A DNA stretch of 38,942 nucleotides from Pirellulales bacterium. Lineage in GTDB: Bacteria > Planctomycetota > Planctomycetia > Pirellulales > JAGQOS01. The notes under the pieces are model-generated. The model did no database searches and was not told the DNA's origin. It saw only the letters and a program-made list of their open reading frames with translations. The stretch spans positions 1 to 38,942 of the forward strand of contig JANQPJ010000093.1 in assembly GCA_028289525.1 (NCBI GenBank), written 5' to 3'. The position numbers were made by a program, and so were the translations under genes. Shown here one piece after another: positions 25,111-32,830 of this stretch (position 1 is the first letter of the stretch; the number at the start of each line of letters is the position of its first letter).

Positions 25111-26460
25111 ATGCCAGTTTCTAGAGATCGCAACCAGCGAACGCTGGATGAGCATGACACGATCCAGCCTTTGGAGATCAATGCTGTTCCACCAGTTGAA
25201 CTGCAGCAGACGCCACTAGGAATGAGCGTACGGCTTGCTCATGCCCCTGGCTTGAAGCACGTGGTGCTCAAAGAAGATGTTCCGGCAAGCGCCGCCGACA
25301 AGACCTCGGCCGTGTTAGGCTATGATCCTGTTGCTGGTCAGTTTGTCGACACGGTCGATAGTCCGGCCTTTAGCAACCAAGTGTGCGCCAAAACGGCCGA
25401 TCCACAAGATGCCGGGCTTTATCTCAAACATGAGCGGCATGTTTGCTATTACGATCCCCAAAGCGACCAATACCTTCCTGTGGCGGGGCCGGCATGGCAC
25501 CTCGGGAAGACCGACGTGGCCATCGCGGCAGGGGGGGCGGGAACGGTTTCGATTTGGAAAGCCGATCTCGACGACGAGGATGTCGACAGCGACACCAGCG
25601 AGGCGATTGATTCAGGATGGGATGTCACGGCCACCGACTTCTTCGGACGCGGACTGCCAGGCGACACCCTGGTGATGGTCTTTTTTCATCATCAGTCTCG
25701 CTCATGGTATGTCTTGCGAGCAGCCAGCGACGTGATTCGATTCAAACTGATAGGCAGCCTGCAGGCAAACGGGACGGCGCTTGGCCAGCAAGTGACTTGG
25801 AACGGCTCCGCCTATGTGACTGTTGGCGCTGAGATTGGCCTGGTCGATCCAACTGGGTTGTTAGGGCCGGCCGCTCTAGGGGCCGTGGGCTGGGCAGTGC
25901 GCAGCCCAGACCGTGGCAAGGTCACCCTGAATCTGCCCGATCCGCCTGGAGACGCAGTGGAGTATGATTGTTACGAAATGGTGTCACTGGAAGGACAGGC
26001 ACGGTGGATTCGGGCTACGCTTGTCGAAGATCTCGGGCAAACCACCGTAGGCATGGCAGCCGCCACGGTCGTTGAGCATTGGGGACATCCAGCCATGGGC
26101 GATGCGCCTGACATGAGTCCCGGAGGAGTTACAGTAGTCGATGCCACGGGATTGTTCGCGCGGGCTCTGGCAGGCGCAGACTGTCAGGCAGTCCTCTACG
26201 AGCAGGACAATCAATATCACTTGGTGCACTGTGAACAACAGACCACGATGTATTTGGGGCAGATCGACCAAGCCGGCGGACTTGCTCATACCGACTTGAC
26301 GGTCCCGGTTGATGGCCTCACGGCTGTGAATGGACAGGCTCAGGTTGCCACGACACTTACGGCCAGCAACACGTTCTCTCTGGCTGCCAACGACAATGCA
26401 AAGTGTTTGGTCATTTGGAACGATTCCGAGCAGACTTGGGAGTTAGTCCAAGTCGCCTAA
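25111..26460 (+). CDS. Large hypothetical phage protein, last of the operon
   Basis: The start is ATG 25111 (MPVSRDRNQ) after a perfect AAGGAGG; the track start is inside the previous gene. The 449-residue protein is made of several beta-rich segments, such as VLGYDPVAGQFVDT, HVCYYDPQSDQYLPV, AASDVIRFKLIGSLQANG and TTMYLGQIDQAGG, with a C-terminal AKCLVIWNDSEQTWELVQVA. Strand repeats of the YDP..QF kind suggest a multi-domain fibre- or spike-like protein. No membrane or catalytic motif is seen. It is directly followed by repeat element E copy A. Confidence 0.65.
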   Translation: MPVSRDRNQRTLDEHDTIQPLEINAVPPVELQQTPLGMSVRLAHAPGLKHVVLKEDVPASAADKTSAVLGYDPVAGQFVDTVDSPAFSNQVCAKTADPQDAGLYLKHERHVCYYDPQSDQYLPVAGPAWHLGKTDVAIAAGGAGTVSIWKADLDDEDVDSDTSEAIDSGWDVTATDFFGRGLPGDTLVMVFFHHQSRSWYVLRAASDVIRFKLIGSLQANGTALGQQVTWNGSAYVTVGAEIGLVDPTGLLGPAALGAVGWAVRSPDRGKVTLNLPDPPGDAVEYDCYEMVSLEGQARWIRATLVEDLGQTTVGMAAATVVEHWGHPAMGDAPDMSPGGVTVVDATGLFARALAGADCQAVLYEQDNQYHLVHCEQQTTMYLGQIDQAGGLAHTDLTVPVDGLTAVNGQAQVATTLTASNTFSLAANDNAKCLVIWNDSEQTWELVQVA

Positions 26461-26553
26461 AGCAAGTTGCTTTTTACCGTAGCGGACGTGACCAGCGTTT
26501 TCGCCGAGGTTTTCCGACGAAACGTCAATGCGCATTTTGGTAGTTTGCTCTAA
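26458..26553 (+). repeat. Stop-codon-adjacent repeat E, copy A
   Basis: Begins at the TAA stop of the previous gene (TAAAGCAAGTTGC), contains AGCGTTTTCGCCGAGG and TTTTCCGACGAAAC, and ends TTTGCTCTAA. The ends are near-inverted repeats. Confidence 0.8.
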
Positions 26554-26727
26554 ACCTGGAAACGGATAAGAAATCAGGTGTCCTAGCGATTCGAAAGAGC
26601 CATGACAGACAGGTGTCACTCGGTCGACCTAGGAATGGGTTAGAGCAAAATAACTTGCTCGCATTGGGTGTCGAAATGCACGCCTTTGGGGGGTGATTTC
26701 TGGATGGTGGAAGAGGTTAATAACGAA

Positions 26728-26955
26728 ATGAGTGAGCAAACACACGTTGTCCATTGGGTCCATTTTTTTTCAGGAACACGTTTCTTGGGATCGCTCCCTC
26801 ATGTGCTCAGCAAACAGACAGCGCAGGCGTTTGTTGAAAGCTATAACCGCATCAACGGTCAAACAGGCCGGCGGGCTGAAATTGAGCAGCAAGAGATCCC
26901 GGTTCCGAAGCGACCATATCGGCTGCCTCACGCCTTCCAGCGGCCTGGCCATTAG
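26728..26955 (+). CDS. Hypothetical 75-aa protein
   Basis: I chose ATG 26728 (MSEQTHVVHWVHFF), which follows an AGAGG about 11 nt upstream; ATG 26704 would add eight residues and has a GGGGGGT upstream. The product has an amphipathic start (HVVHWVHFFSGTRFLGSLPHVL), a helix (SKQTAQAFVESYNRIN) and a basic, Pro-containing end (PVPKRPYRLPHAFQRPGH). No family is recognised. It lies between two copies of repeat E, so it could be a short accessory gene or a remnant. Confidence 0.45.
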   Translation: MSEQTHVVHWVHFFSGTRFLGSLPHVLSKQTAQAFVESYNRINGQTGRRAEIEQQEIPVPKRPYRLPHAFQRPGH

Positions 26956-27050
26956 AGCGAGGCGTTCTTTACCATCGCGCACGTAACAAGCGTTTTCGCC
27001 AAGGTTTTCCGACGAAACATGGCTACGAAATGATTCGAAATTGCTCGAAT
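26952..27050 (+). repeat. Stop-codon-adjacent repeat E, copy B
   Basis: Begins TTAGAGCGAGG at the stop of the small gene, shares CGTTTTCGCCAAGG and TTTTCCGACGAAAC with copy A and ends imperfectly (TTGCTCGAA). Confidence 0.8.
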
Positions 27051-27166
27051 GCGTGGGGAAGAGTTTGCCAGGGATGCGATGCCATCATCCAGGCGAGGGC
27101 GATGCCTCGATAGGTGGAGGGCGAGAATGTCTTAGCTTCTGCTTTCAGAGGAGCCAGCAGAAGAAG

Positions 27167-27240
27167 TGGGTGTGCGAGGATTCGAACCTCGGACCTCGGC
27201 CTTATCAGGGCCGCGCTCTAACCAACTGAGCTACACACCC
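27167..27240 (-). tRNA. tRNA-Ile (anticodon GAT)
   Basis: The reverse complement gives acceptor GGGTGTG paired with CACACCC, D-arm TAGCTCAGTTGGTTAGAGC, anticodon arm CGGCC-CTGATAA-GGCCG with GAT, T-arm GAGGTTCGAATCCTC and discriminator A; CCA is not encoded. It reads on the minus strand toward tRNA-Ala and 23S. Confidence 0.96.
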
Positions 27241-27622
27241 GGTGGCGGCAGTCGTTGTCGCTGCCAAAGCGTGCCATTTTAGGCGATCTTTCTAGACTGT
27301 CAAACGTACTTGGTATGGCCACGAAACGACTGCAAAGTTCAGGCAAAGTTCAGGGACTGGTTCAATTTTCGGCCATTTGGCTTTGAATTCACCAAGAAAC
27401 GTTGGCCGAAAACTTGGGCCTGAACCTCTTTTGTCTCGCAGATTTGCCATCGCAACAGCCCGTCTACCCCGTAATCGTTCTAGATGGAAAAACCGGCATG
27501 ATTCGGTGATGTCCTGCTGGTTCTTTGTCCGATCGTAGAACTATGCGCTTCTGACGCGCCTGTCAGAGAGGTCGCCATTGAGGTTATGTGAGTTGAATTC
27601 TGCCCCATCGAGGATCAAACCG
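27241..27622. other. Intergenic region between tRNA-Ile and the thioredoxin-like gene
   Basis: About 380 nt without a gene. Two CAAAGTTCAG-type repeats (27330-27350) are visible. It must hold the promoters of tRNA-Ile (minus) and of the thioredoxin-like gene (plus), but I see no convincing consensus pair. Confidence 0.4.
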
Positions 27623-29527
27623 ATGCATTTGGCATGCTGTCGTTGGTTTTTTTATTCCGCTCTGGTCGCGTTTGGGGGGCTTGCCGATTCAACGGTCTAC
27701 GGAGCTTCGCCTACCGCCCAGCAGGCACTCCGTTTAACCCCCATCCAAGATGGGGTTCCCTACGACCAGGCAGGCGATGTTGATGTAAAAACTTGCACGA
27801 TTCGCGCCGAGAAGGTCGATGGCCAAACAGGCTGGATTGTGCGTACCGCCGACGGCCAAATCTTGCGACGGTTCGCTGACACCAATGGCGACAACGTGGT
27901 CGATAGTTGGAGTTATTACCAGAGCGGTCTAGAGACGTATCGCGATATTGATGCGAACTTCAACGGCAAGGCCGACCAGTATCGGTGGTTTCATACCGCT
28001 GGTGCTCGTTGGGGCCTCGACCAAAATGAAGATGGGCGGATTGATCGCTGGCGATTCATCTCGGCCGAAGAAGTAGCGGCCGAAGTGATCGAGGCACTCA
28101 AGAAACGCGACACTCAGCGGTTTACCTCGCTGATATTGACCTCAAAAGAACTTCAATCACTCGGCCTAGGGGCTAATCGCGAAAAAGATCTGGCGGCTCA
28201 GATCAAGGCGGCCCCGCAAGCCTTCAAGACACTCATCGCCCAGCAAAAACAAATCTCCTCGGCGACCAAGTTTTTAAGCTTTGGTGGTGCTCAGCCTGGG
28301 CTGGTGCCTGCGGGGACCGCCGGTTCGAGCAAAGATCTGGTGGTCTATGAAAACGTGGCGGCATTGGCCGAGACGCAAGGGAAGTCCCACCAAGTGAATA
28401 TCGGCACACTGGTATCGGTTGGTCAGGTGTGGCGGCTGATCGGCGTACCGCAAGTCGCCAGTCACGACGAGTTGGCTGCCAGTGGATATTTTTTCCAGAC
28501 TTCGCTGCGCCGGACCGCGGGGCTTGAGCCACAACAGCCGAGCGGACCGACTGAAAAAGTTCAGCAAATGATGAACGAACTAGAGCAGCTTGATCGCAAA
28601 GTTACGGCGGCTACGCCTAGCGAACAGCAGAAGTTCAATGCTCAGCGGTGCGACTTGCTAGAGCGTTTGGCCGAGGCCTCCAAAGGAACTCCCGAGCGTG
28701 CCCAGTGGGTACGCCAAATGGCCGATATGGCGAGTGCGGCGGCTCAGTCGGGCAACTTTCCGCAAGGGGTCGAGCGTCTGAAAGACTTAGAGACGCAGCT
28801 TAACAAGTCCAGGGAAGACAAGCCGTTGTTGGCCTATGTCAAGTTTCGGCGGCTATCGGCCGACTACGGCTTGGCGCTTCAGGCTCCGAAGGCGGACTAT
28901 GCCAAGATTCAGGAGCAATGGCTCGGCGACCTGGAAGGGTTTGTCGATGCCCATCCTCGCAGTCCTGATTCGGCCGAGGCAATGTTGCAATTGGCCATCA
29001 CCCACGAGTTTGCCGGCGACGACGACCAGTCCAAATCGTGGTACAGCCGAATTCTCAAAGAGTTTCCGACCGCGACTCCCGCCAAGAAAGCGGCCGGCGC
29101 CAAACGCCGTCTGGAGTCCGTTGGCAAAGCAATCCCGTTGCGCGGGCGAACCATTCGGGGCAAAACCCTCGACCTAGCCCGTCTGCGTGGCAAAACGGTT
29201 TTGATTCAATACTGGGCCACCTGGTGCGAGCCATGCAAGGCCGACATGGTCGAACTGAAAAAACTTCAGGCACGCTATGCCAAGAAAGGCTTTATTGTCC
29301 TGGGAGTTAATCTGGACAATGAGCCGCGTGACTTGGTGACGTTTCTGAAAAAGAATCCACTGCCTTGGCACCAACTCTACGAGCCAGGCGGGCTGGAAAG
29401 CCGCTTTGCCAACGAGATGGGGATTCTAACCTTGCCGACGATGTTTCTCGTCGATGCCAAAGGCCGAGTGGTCAACCGCAACATCCATGTGGGTGAGCTA
29501 GAGACCGAACTGCGGAAGCTTCGCTAG
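27623..29527 (+). CDS. Exported TlpA/ResA-like thioredoxin with DxDxD repeats
   Basis: The start is ATG 27623 after GAGGA (spacing 8), 15 codons inside the track ORF. Residues 1-28 form a signal peptide. Residues about 65-135 contain three calcium-loop-like repeats (DTNGDNVVDSW, DANFNGKADQYRW, DQNEDGRIDRWRF). The middle is helical with tetratricopeptide-like pieces (VDAHPRSPDSAEAMLQLAITHEFAGDD). The last 135 residues are a TlpA/AhpC-type thioredoxin: TVLIQYWATWCEPCKADM with CxxC active site, then VLGVNLDNE and a cis-Pro LTLPTMFLVDAKGRV. Likely a periplasmic disulfide reductase or oxidase; the target is unknown. Length 634 aa, well above the bare family, because of the N-terminal extension. 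Confidence 0.88.
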   Translation: MHLACCRWFFYSALVAFGGLADSTVYGASPTAQQALRLTPIQDGVPYDQAGDVDVKTCTIRAEKVDGQTGWIVRTADGQILRRFADTNGDNVVDSWSYYQSGLETYRDIDANFNGKADQYRWFHTAGARWGLDQNEDGRIDRWRFISAEEVAAEVIEALKKRDTQRFTSLILTSKELQSLGLGANREKDLAAQIKAAPQAFKTLIAQQKQISSATKFLSFGGAQPGLVPAGTAGSSKDLVVYENVAALAETQGKSHQVNIGTLVSVGQVWRLIGVPQVASHDELAASGYFFQTSLRRTAGLEPQQPSGPTEKVQQMMNELEQLDRKVTAATPSEQQKFNAQRCDLLERLAEASKGTPERAQWVRQMADMASAAAQSGNFPQGVERLKDLETQLNKSREDKPLLAYVKFRRLSADYGLALQAPKADYAKIQEQWLGDLEGFVDAHPRSPDSAEAMLQLAITHEFAGDDDQSKSWYSRILKEFPTATPAKKAAGAKRRLESVGKAIPLRGRTIRGKTLDLARLRGKTVLIQYWATWCEPCKADMVELKKLQARYAKKGFIVLGVNLDNEPRDLVTFLKKNPLPWHQLYEPGGLESRFANEMGILTLPTMFLVDAKGRVVNRNIHVGELETELRKLR

Positions 29528-29618
29528 AGCGAGCCGTTCTTGGCCATCGCGGACGCGACCTAGTCTTTGCCGAGATTTTCCGACGAAACACGACTACGAA
29601 TGCTCGGAAATCGCTCTA
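29525..29618 (+). repeat. Stop-codon-adjacent repeat E, copy C
   Basis: Begins with TAGAGCGA, of which TAG is the stop of the thioredoxin-like gene, and ends TCGCTCTA, a perfect 8-bp terminal inverted repeat over 94 bp. The core is TTTTCCGACGAAAC. Confidence 0.85.
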
Positions 29619-29673
29619 AGGCAAAACTTCGCTACATGAGGGCGGGAACCCCCCGCCCATTGGTTTGCAGAGC

Positions 29674-29856
29674 CTACCAGCTCCAGCGTCGATTGCGGCG
29701 CTGACGAATCCCGCCAGGGGCATTTTTGACTTTGCGTGAGCGTTGGCGGCCTGCCGAAGGGCTACCAGTACGCTGAAATTGCGCTCGGGTTGAGGTCCGA
29801 GGGCTTTTGTGGACGAAGAACTCTTCCTCTGCCTTTTCAACGTCGTAGCACACCAT
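29674..29856 (-). CDS. Small basic protein, 60 aa
   Basis: AGAGGA lies 8 nt before the ATG on the minus strand. The product begins MVCYDVEKAEEEFFVHKSPR, an acidic segment followed by an Arg/Lys-rich tail (RQRSRKVKNAPGGIRQRRNR). The overlapping 74-codon frame (29616..29840) is its shadow. The basic tail suggests nucleic-acid binding or ribosome association, but no family is recognised. Confidence 0.5.
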   Translation of the reverse strand: MVCYDVEKAEEEFFVHKSPRTSTRAQFQRTGSPSAGRQRSRKVKNAPGGIRQRRNRRWSW

Positions 29857-30908
29857 TAGTCCATTCCTCTCGTTGCTAGGGGAGATAAAAGCTGCCTGCC
29901 GATTCAGGTGACCACCAGGGCATTTCCCTGATAGCTGAGGCAGTAAAAAGCAACGGGTGTGCCAAACCCTCGAACGTTGACTGTCTACACGGTTGATATG
30001 CCAGTAGGTGCTAAAAAGCCACCGATTTTCAGCCGAAAAAAATCTTGATGGACCAGCAAACTCTTCTGCTGGTCTCTAAACGCGTTTTTCGCCTCTCCCT
30101 GTTTCGAGGATGCTTGCGTGCTCTCGATGAAAACGCTTTCTAGATCAAGACTTACGGCCGATGTCGACTCAAGCCCTGAGCGATTGGCTCTGGAAAGAGT
30201 TTGTATGCGAAGTCCGTAAGTCATTTCTGTAAAATGGCTTAGCGCAGTAGTCACCATTCTGGTGAGGCCGATTCACAAAAATAGTGAATCACCGTCTCGG
30301 CGGTGCCGGCGGGAGGAGAGTTAAGACTGAGCATGAGGAGCGCGCGAATTTCCCTTACAGCAGATGCATGAGAAGCCGGGCGAGGTGGTTAACACGGTCC
30401 AATCCCATCAGTCGTTTTAGCCAGATGGCGGGGCATTTTCAGCCTACGAAAAAGCCGTATATGCCCTAGAAACCAAGGCAATCGGGCATCAGCATCTAGC
30501 CAAGAAACGCACCGCGACACGATGTGCCCGGTTTAGGTAGACCGCAGGGAAGTTGCGATTAGCGTTTCCTCAGAATCTGGCTGGCGTGTTGGCCACGTGG
30601 GGTGAAATGGGCCAGGCGAGCCGCTCTGCTAGCGGATTGCCTGATCGTGTGTTTGTAATTTATGCAAACTCCGTGCCAAAAAATACGCTTCCAATTCGTT
30701 GCCAAGTTCTTGGAAAGATTTTTTAAAGTTCTTTTAAGTGCTTTTTGAGCAATGGTTTATCGTCGATTCTTGGGGTCGGTATTTAAAGGGCGGGAAGAGT
30801 TTGGCATGTAAATCGCTTTTCATTTTGTATAGATTGTCGACCCCGCCCGGCAAGGATGTCGAGGGCTTGCTCGACCGGAAATGGAATTCCTTCTTGGAGC
30901 ACATCATC
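29857..30908. other. Long non-coding stretch with small hairpins
   Basis: About 1 kb with no supported gene; the ORFs 29985..30257 and 30284..30469 have no ribosome binding site or protein-like composition. Visible structure: stem GACCAGCA/TGCTGGTC (30051-30074), inverted GACTTACGG/CCGTAAGTC (30149-30222), and three small hairpins in a row at 30251-30300 (TCACC-GGTGA, GATTCAC-GTGAATC, ACCG-CGGT). A GGAGGAGAG-like purine run follows. It may hold a structured RNA or only regulatory DNA. Confidence 0.4.
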
Positions 30909-31193
30909 GTGGATTTCTCGCAGTGTTTGGAGTGGATGCCTACGGTTTGGACGCTAATTCTTGTACAGACATTAGGGCTAGGCAGTGCGCTGCTGGCGCG
31001 AATTAGCGAAGGATCTTCCCGGCAAACACCTTGCCAATGTGTGTTCATGCTGGCCATGGCGGTGGTGGGGCTAGCCACGATTTTCTCTTTTTGGCTCAAT
31101 GTCGGCGGTTGGTTTCTCTCTGGGATCACGCTTTCGATCATGGTCGTAGCCGCGACCTGGGATTCTCGTCACGGGGCGACCGTGACTGTCTAG
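30909..31193 (+). CDS. Small membrane protein
   Basis: I chose GTG 30909 (VDFSQCLEWMPTVW). The protein has three hydrophobic segments, TVWTLILVQTLGLGSALLA, CVFMLAMAVVGLATIFSFW and WFLSGITLSIMVVAATW, with short loops. The track ORF's N-terminal extension is unlikely to be real. ATG 30935 is another start (MPTVWTLIL) with GGAG close by. No family is recognised; repeat E copy D follows the stop. Confidence 0.5.
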   Translation: MDFSQCLEWMPTVWTLILVQTLGLGSALLARISEGSSRQTPCQCVFMLAMAVVGLATIFSFWLNVGGWFLSGITLSIMVVAATWDSRHGATVTV

Positions 31194-31286
31194 TTCGGGT
31201 CGAACTGAACTGTAGCGTCTCTCGCGCTTTGATTTCCAACGTTTTACGACGAAACAACGCTACACTTACGCTCGCATCTGCTCTAA
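31191..31286 (+). repeat. Stop-codon-adjacent repeat E, copy D (diverged)
   Basis: Begins at the TAG stop, with GTTTTACGACGAAAC in place of the core, then CGCTACACTTACGCTC and an end CTGCTCTAA. Similar to A-C in core and end only. A partial inverted copy of the core (TTTTCGTCGGAA) lies at about 31374. Confidence 0.55.
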
Positions 31287-31545
31287 AGGGCAAACCGTCT
31301 TATAAAGCCCCAGCTCCCGTTGTGCTGGCAGTGCTGTCGCGGTTGTGGCCGTTCGCTACACGTTTTCGCGCCTTTTCGTCGGAAGATCGGCAAAATCGAA
31401 AAAAAGTTCCTATTCGGTACAACCAGTAACCGAATACGTTCTTAGAGCCGATTTTCAAAGCAAGGCAGATCAGACACCGGTGTGATGCGAGTGTCAGGCT
31501 GCCGCGCTTCCGATGCGAAAAATCGTTTTTCAGGAGGGTAACAGG

Positions 31546-32343
31546 ATGCGTGGCCTTTTGCTTGGCATGACAATTGTTTTAAGCGGGACGGGAATGTCCG
31601 ACTTCCTCCATGCAGGAGAGAAGGAGGATCGAGCGTTGGCCAACAAGGTTGCCCAAAACCTGAAGACCGGCGGCCAACTCAAGTCCTACGAGATTGGCGT
31701 GATGTGTCGCGAAGGGACCGCCTGGCTCAAGGGCACGGTCACTTCGCAGCGTCAGGCCAGCTTGGCGATTCAGCAGGCTCGTCAGACCGAAGGCGTGAAG
31801 TTCGTCGTGGATCTCATCGAGATCAAGCCGCCAGCGGCCAAGCAGGTAGCCCATCATCAGCCGCCGCAACGGCCAACAACGTCTGCGAAACAACAAGCGG
31901 TTCAAGAGCAAGCGGCCTCGGCGATCGCCAGCAAGCGGCTACAGGTTAGCGAACCGATTCCTGCGACCAGCAACCAGCAAGCGGACTTGCGTCAGGTGGC
32001 CCATCAAGCTCTGGCTGCCCGTCGCACCAATACTCCGTTGCCCTATGGAAGAACGGCCAATCAAGTCACACCAGTCGGTTATGGTCAGCCGCTGCCGGCC
32101 CACGTCCCTGGTCCCGGTCGGGCTCGACCAATCCGACACGATAGCCCCCAACTGCCTGGCTATGCATGGCCCAGCTATTCACCCTATCCCAACTACGGCG
32201 CGTTGTCCTATCCCAAACAGTACTCGCCGACTGCCTGGCCGTATATTGGTCCATTCTATCCGTACCCTCAGGTACCGCTTGGGTGGCGTAAGGTCACGCT
32301 CGAATGGGACGATGGCTGGTGGATGCTCGACTTCAGAGACTAG
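31546..32343 (+). CDS. Exported BON-domain protein with Pro/Tyr-rich C-terminus
   Basis: The start is ATG 31546 behind AGGAGGGTAACAG; the track start lies upstream. Residues 1-25 form a signal peptide (LLLGMTIVLSGTGM...HAG). Residues 27-85 are a BON domain (DRALANKVAQNLKTGGQLKSYEIGV, EGTAWLKGTVTSQRQ, VKFVVDLIEI), usually lipid- or surface-binding. The middle is Gln/Ala/Pro-rich and low complexity, then Pro/Tyr-rich (SYSPYPNYGALSYP). The end WRKVTLEWDDGWWMLDF is a Trp-rich tail that I associate with planctomycete cell-surface proteins. A strong terminator follows. Likely periplasmic or outer-envelope. Confidence 0.85.
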   Translation: MRGLLLGMTIVLSGTGMSDFLHAGEKEDRALANKVAQNLKTGGQLKSYEIGVMCREGTAWLKGTVTSQRQASLAIQQARQTEGVKFVVDLIEIKPPAAKQVAHHQPPQRPTTSAKQQAVQEQAASAIASKRLQVSEPIPATSNQQADLRQVAHQALAARRTNTPLPYGRTANQVTPVGYGQPLPAHVPGPGRARPIRHDSPQLPGYAWPSYSPYPNYGALSYPKQYSPTAWPYIGPFYPYPQVPLGWRKVTLEWDDGWWMLDFRD

Positions 32344-32444
32344 AAGCGGTGGAGAGTTTAGGGTGGAGGGTGGAGGGAACGCGCTCGCGCGTACCACTCA
32401 CCACTCACCACTCACCACCTACCACCTACCACTCACCACCTACC
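32344..32444 (+). repeat. Intergenic repeat family R, copy 4, with heptamer array
   Basis: Starts GAGAGTTTAGGGTGGAGGG (reverse complement of the CCCTCCACCCTTCACCCTAA part at 21300), then ACGCGCTCGCGCGTACC, then about eight CCACTCA/CCACCTA heptamers. It lies between the BON stop and its terminator. Confidence 0.8.
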
Positions 32445-32481
32445 AAAAACCCTTGCACGAAAAGATCGTGTGAGGGTTTTT
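32445..32481 (+). terminator. Rho-independent terminator after the BON gene
   Basis: AAAAACCCTTGCACGA pairs with TCGTGTGAGGGTTTTT (16 bp with two G-T) around the loop AAAGA; the run of T serves as the tail. On the minus strand AAAAACC would also give a U tail, so it may work both ways. Confidence 0.88.
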
Positions 32482-32830
32482 GCATTTCAGACAGTTTGGT
32501 TTGCTTGCCAAGGAGAAAAACTTTTATTTGTCAAACTGGAGAAATTGGGTCGCGAATTCCGATATCTACTTAGGCACGGATGTCACAGCCGCTGACGGTT
32601 TGCCTGGTGGTGCTTACGGCCATCCATGGCATAGCGGGATACGAAAGTCAGTAGTTCCAAAAAACAGGGCCGATAAAACTACCTGTTTCGCGATTCGGCC
32701 ACCGGCCGCTGCTACGAATCACATGCCAAGTTTGGAACGACTGAAGTTAACATTTTCATCGACCAAGCTGGAAAACAAGATTTTCTAGACTGGTTCTGTC
32801 GCATTCGAACCCTGGACGAGCATTCTCCCC
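32482..32830. other. Non-coding region before the RNase H homologue
   Basis: No supported gene; the ORF 32480..32788 lacks a ribosome binding site and begins in the terminator tail. No clear promoter pair is seen, though it should drive the downstream pair of genes. Confidence 0.4.

Larger units (their letters stand above)
5874..26460 (+). mobile_element. Phage-derived capsid island (head and connector module, no tape measure or integrase in view)
   Basis: Twenty or so plus-strand genes in tight succession include terminase large subunit, portal, protease/scaffold, decoration protein, HK97-type major capsid, connectors and tail-tube-like proteins. A lysis-like set and a ParB/ABC-GNAT pair precede them. 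One divergent small gene and an AT-rich promoter mark the left edge. The island sits between tRNA-Ala and tRNA-Ile, which read toward 23S. I found no integrase, transposase, repressor, replication protein, tape measure or fibre set in the window, and no obvious attachment-site duplication of either tRNA end. It may be a defective prophage, a capsid-forming satellite or a gene-transfer-agent-like unit. The boundaries are by content only. Confidence 0.8.

Noticed and set aside
5681-27240. The two tRNA genes as attachment sites of the phage block
   Set aside because: No duplicated tRNA 3' end was seen at either edge, so I treat them as neighbours only.
29985-30469. ORFs 29985..30257 (minus) and 30284..30469 (plus)
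   Set aside because: No ribosome binding site and no protein-like pattern; inverted repeats and hairpins explain parts of the region better.
32393-32444. Possible CRISPR-like array of heptamers
   Set aside because: Units are 7 bp with no spacers; this is a simple tandem repeat.
32480-32788. A 102-aa ORF after the BON terminator
   Set aside because: Starts in the terminator tail, no ribosome binding site, no recognisable segments.
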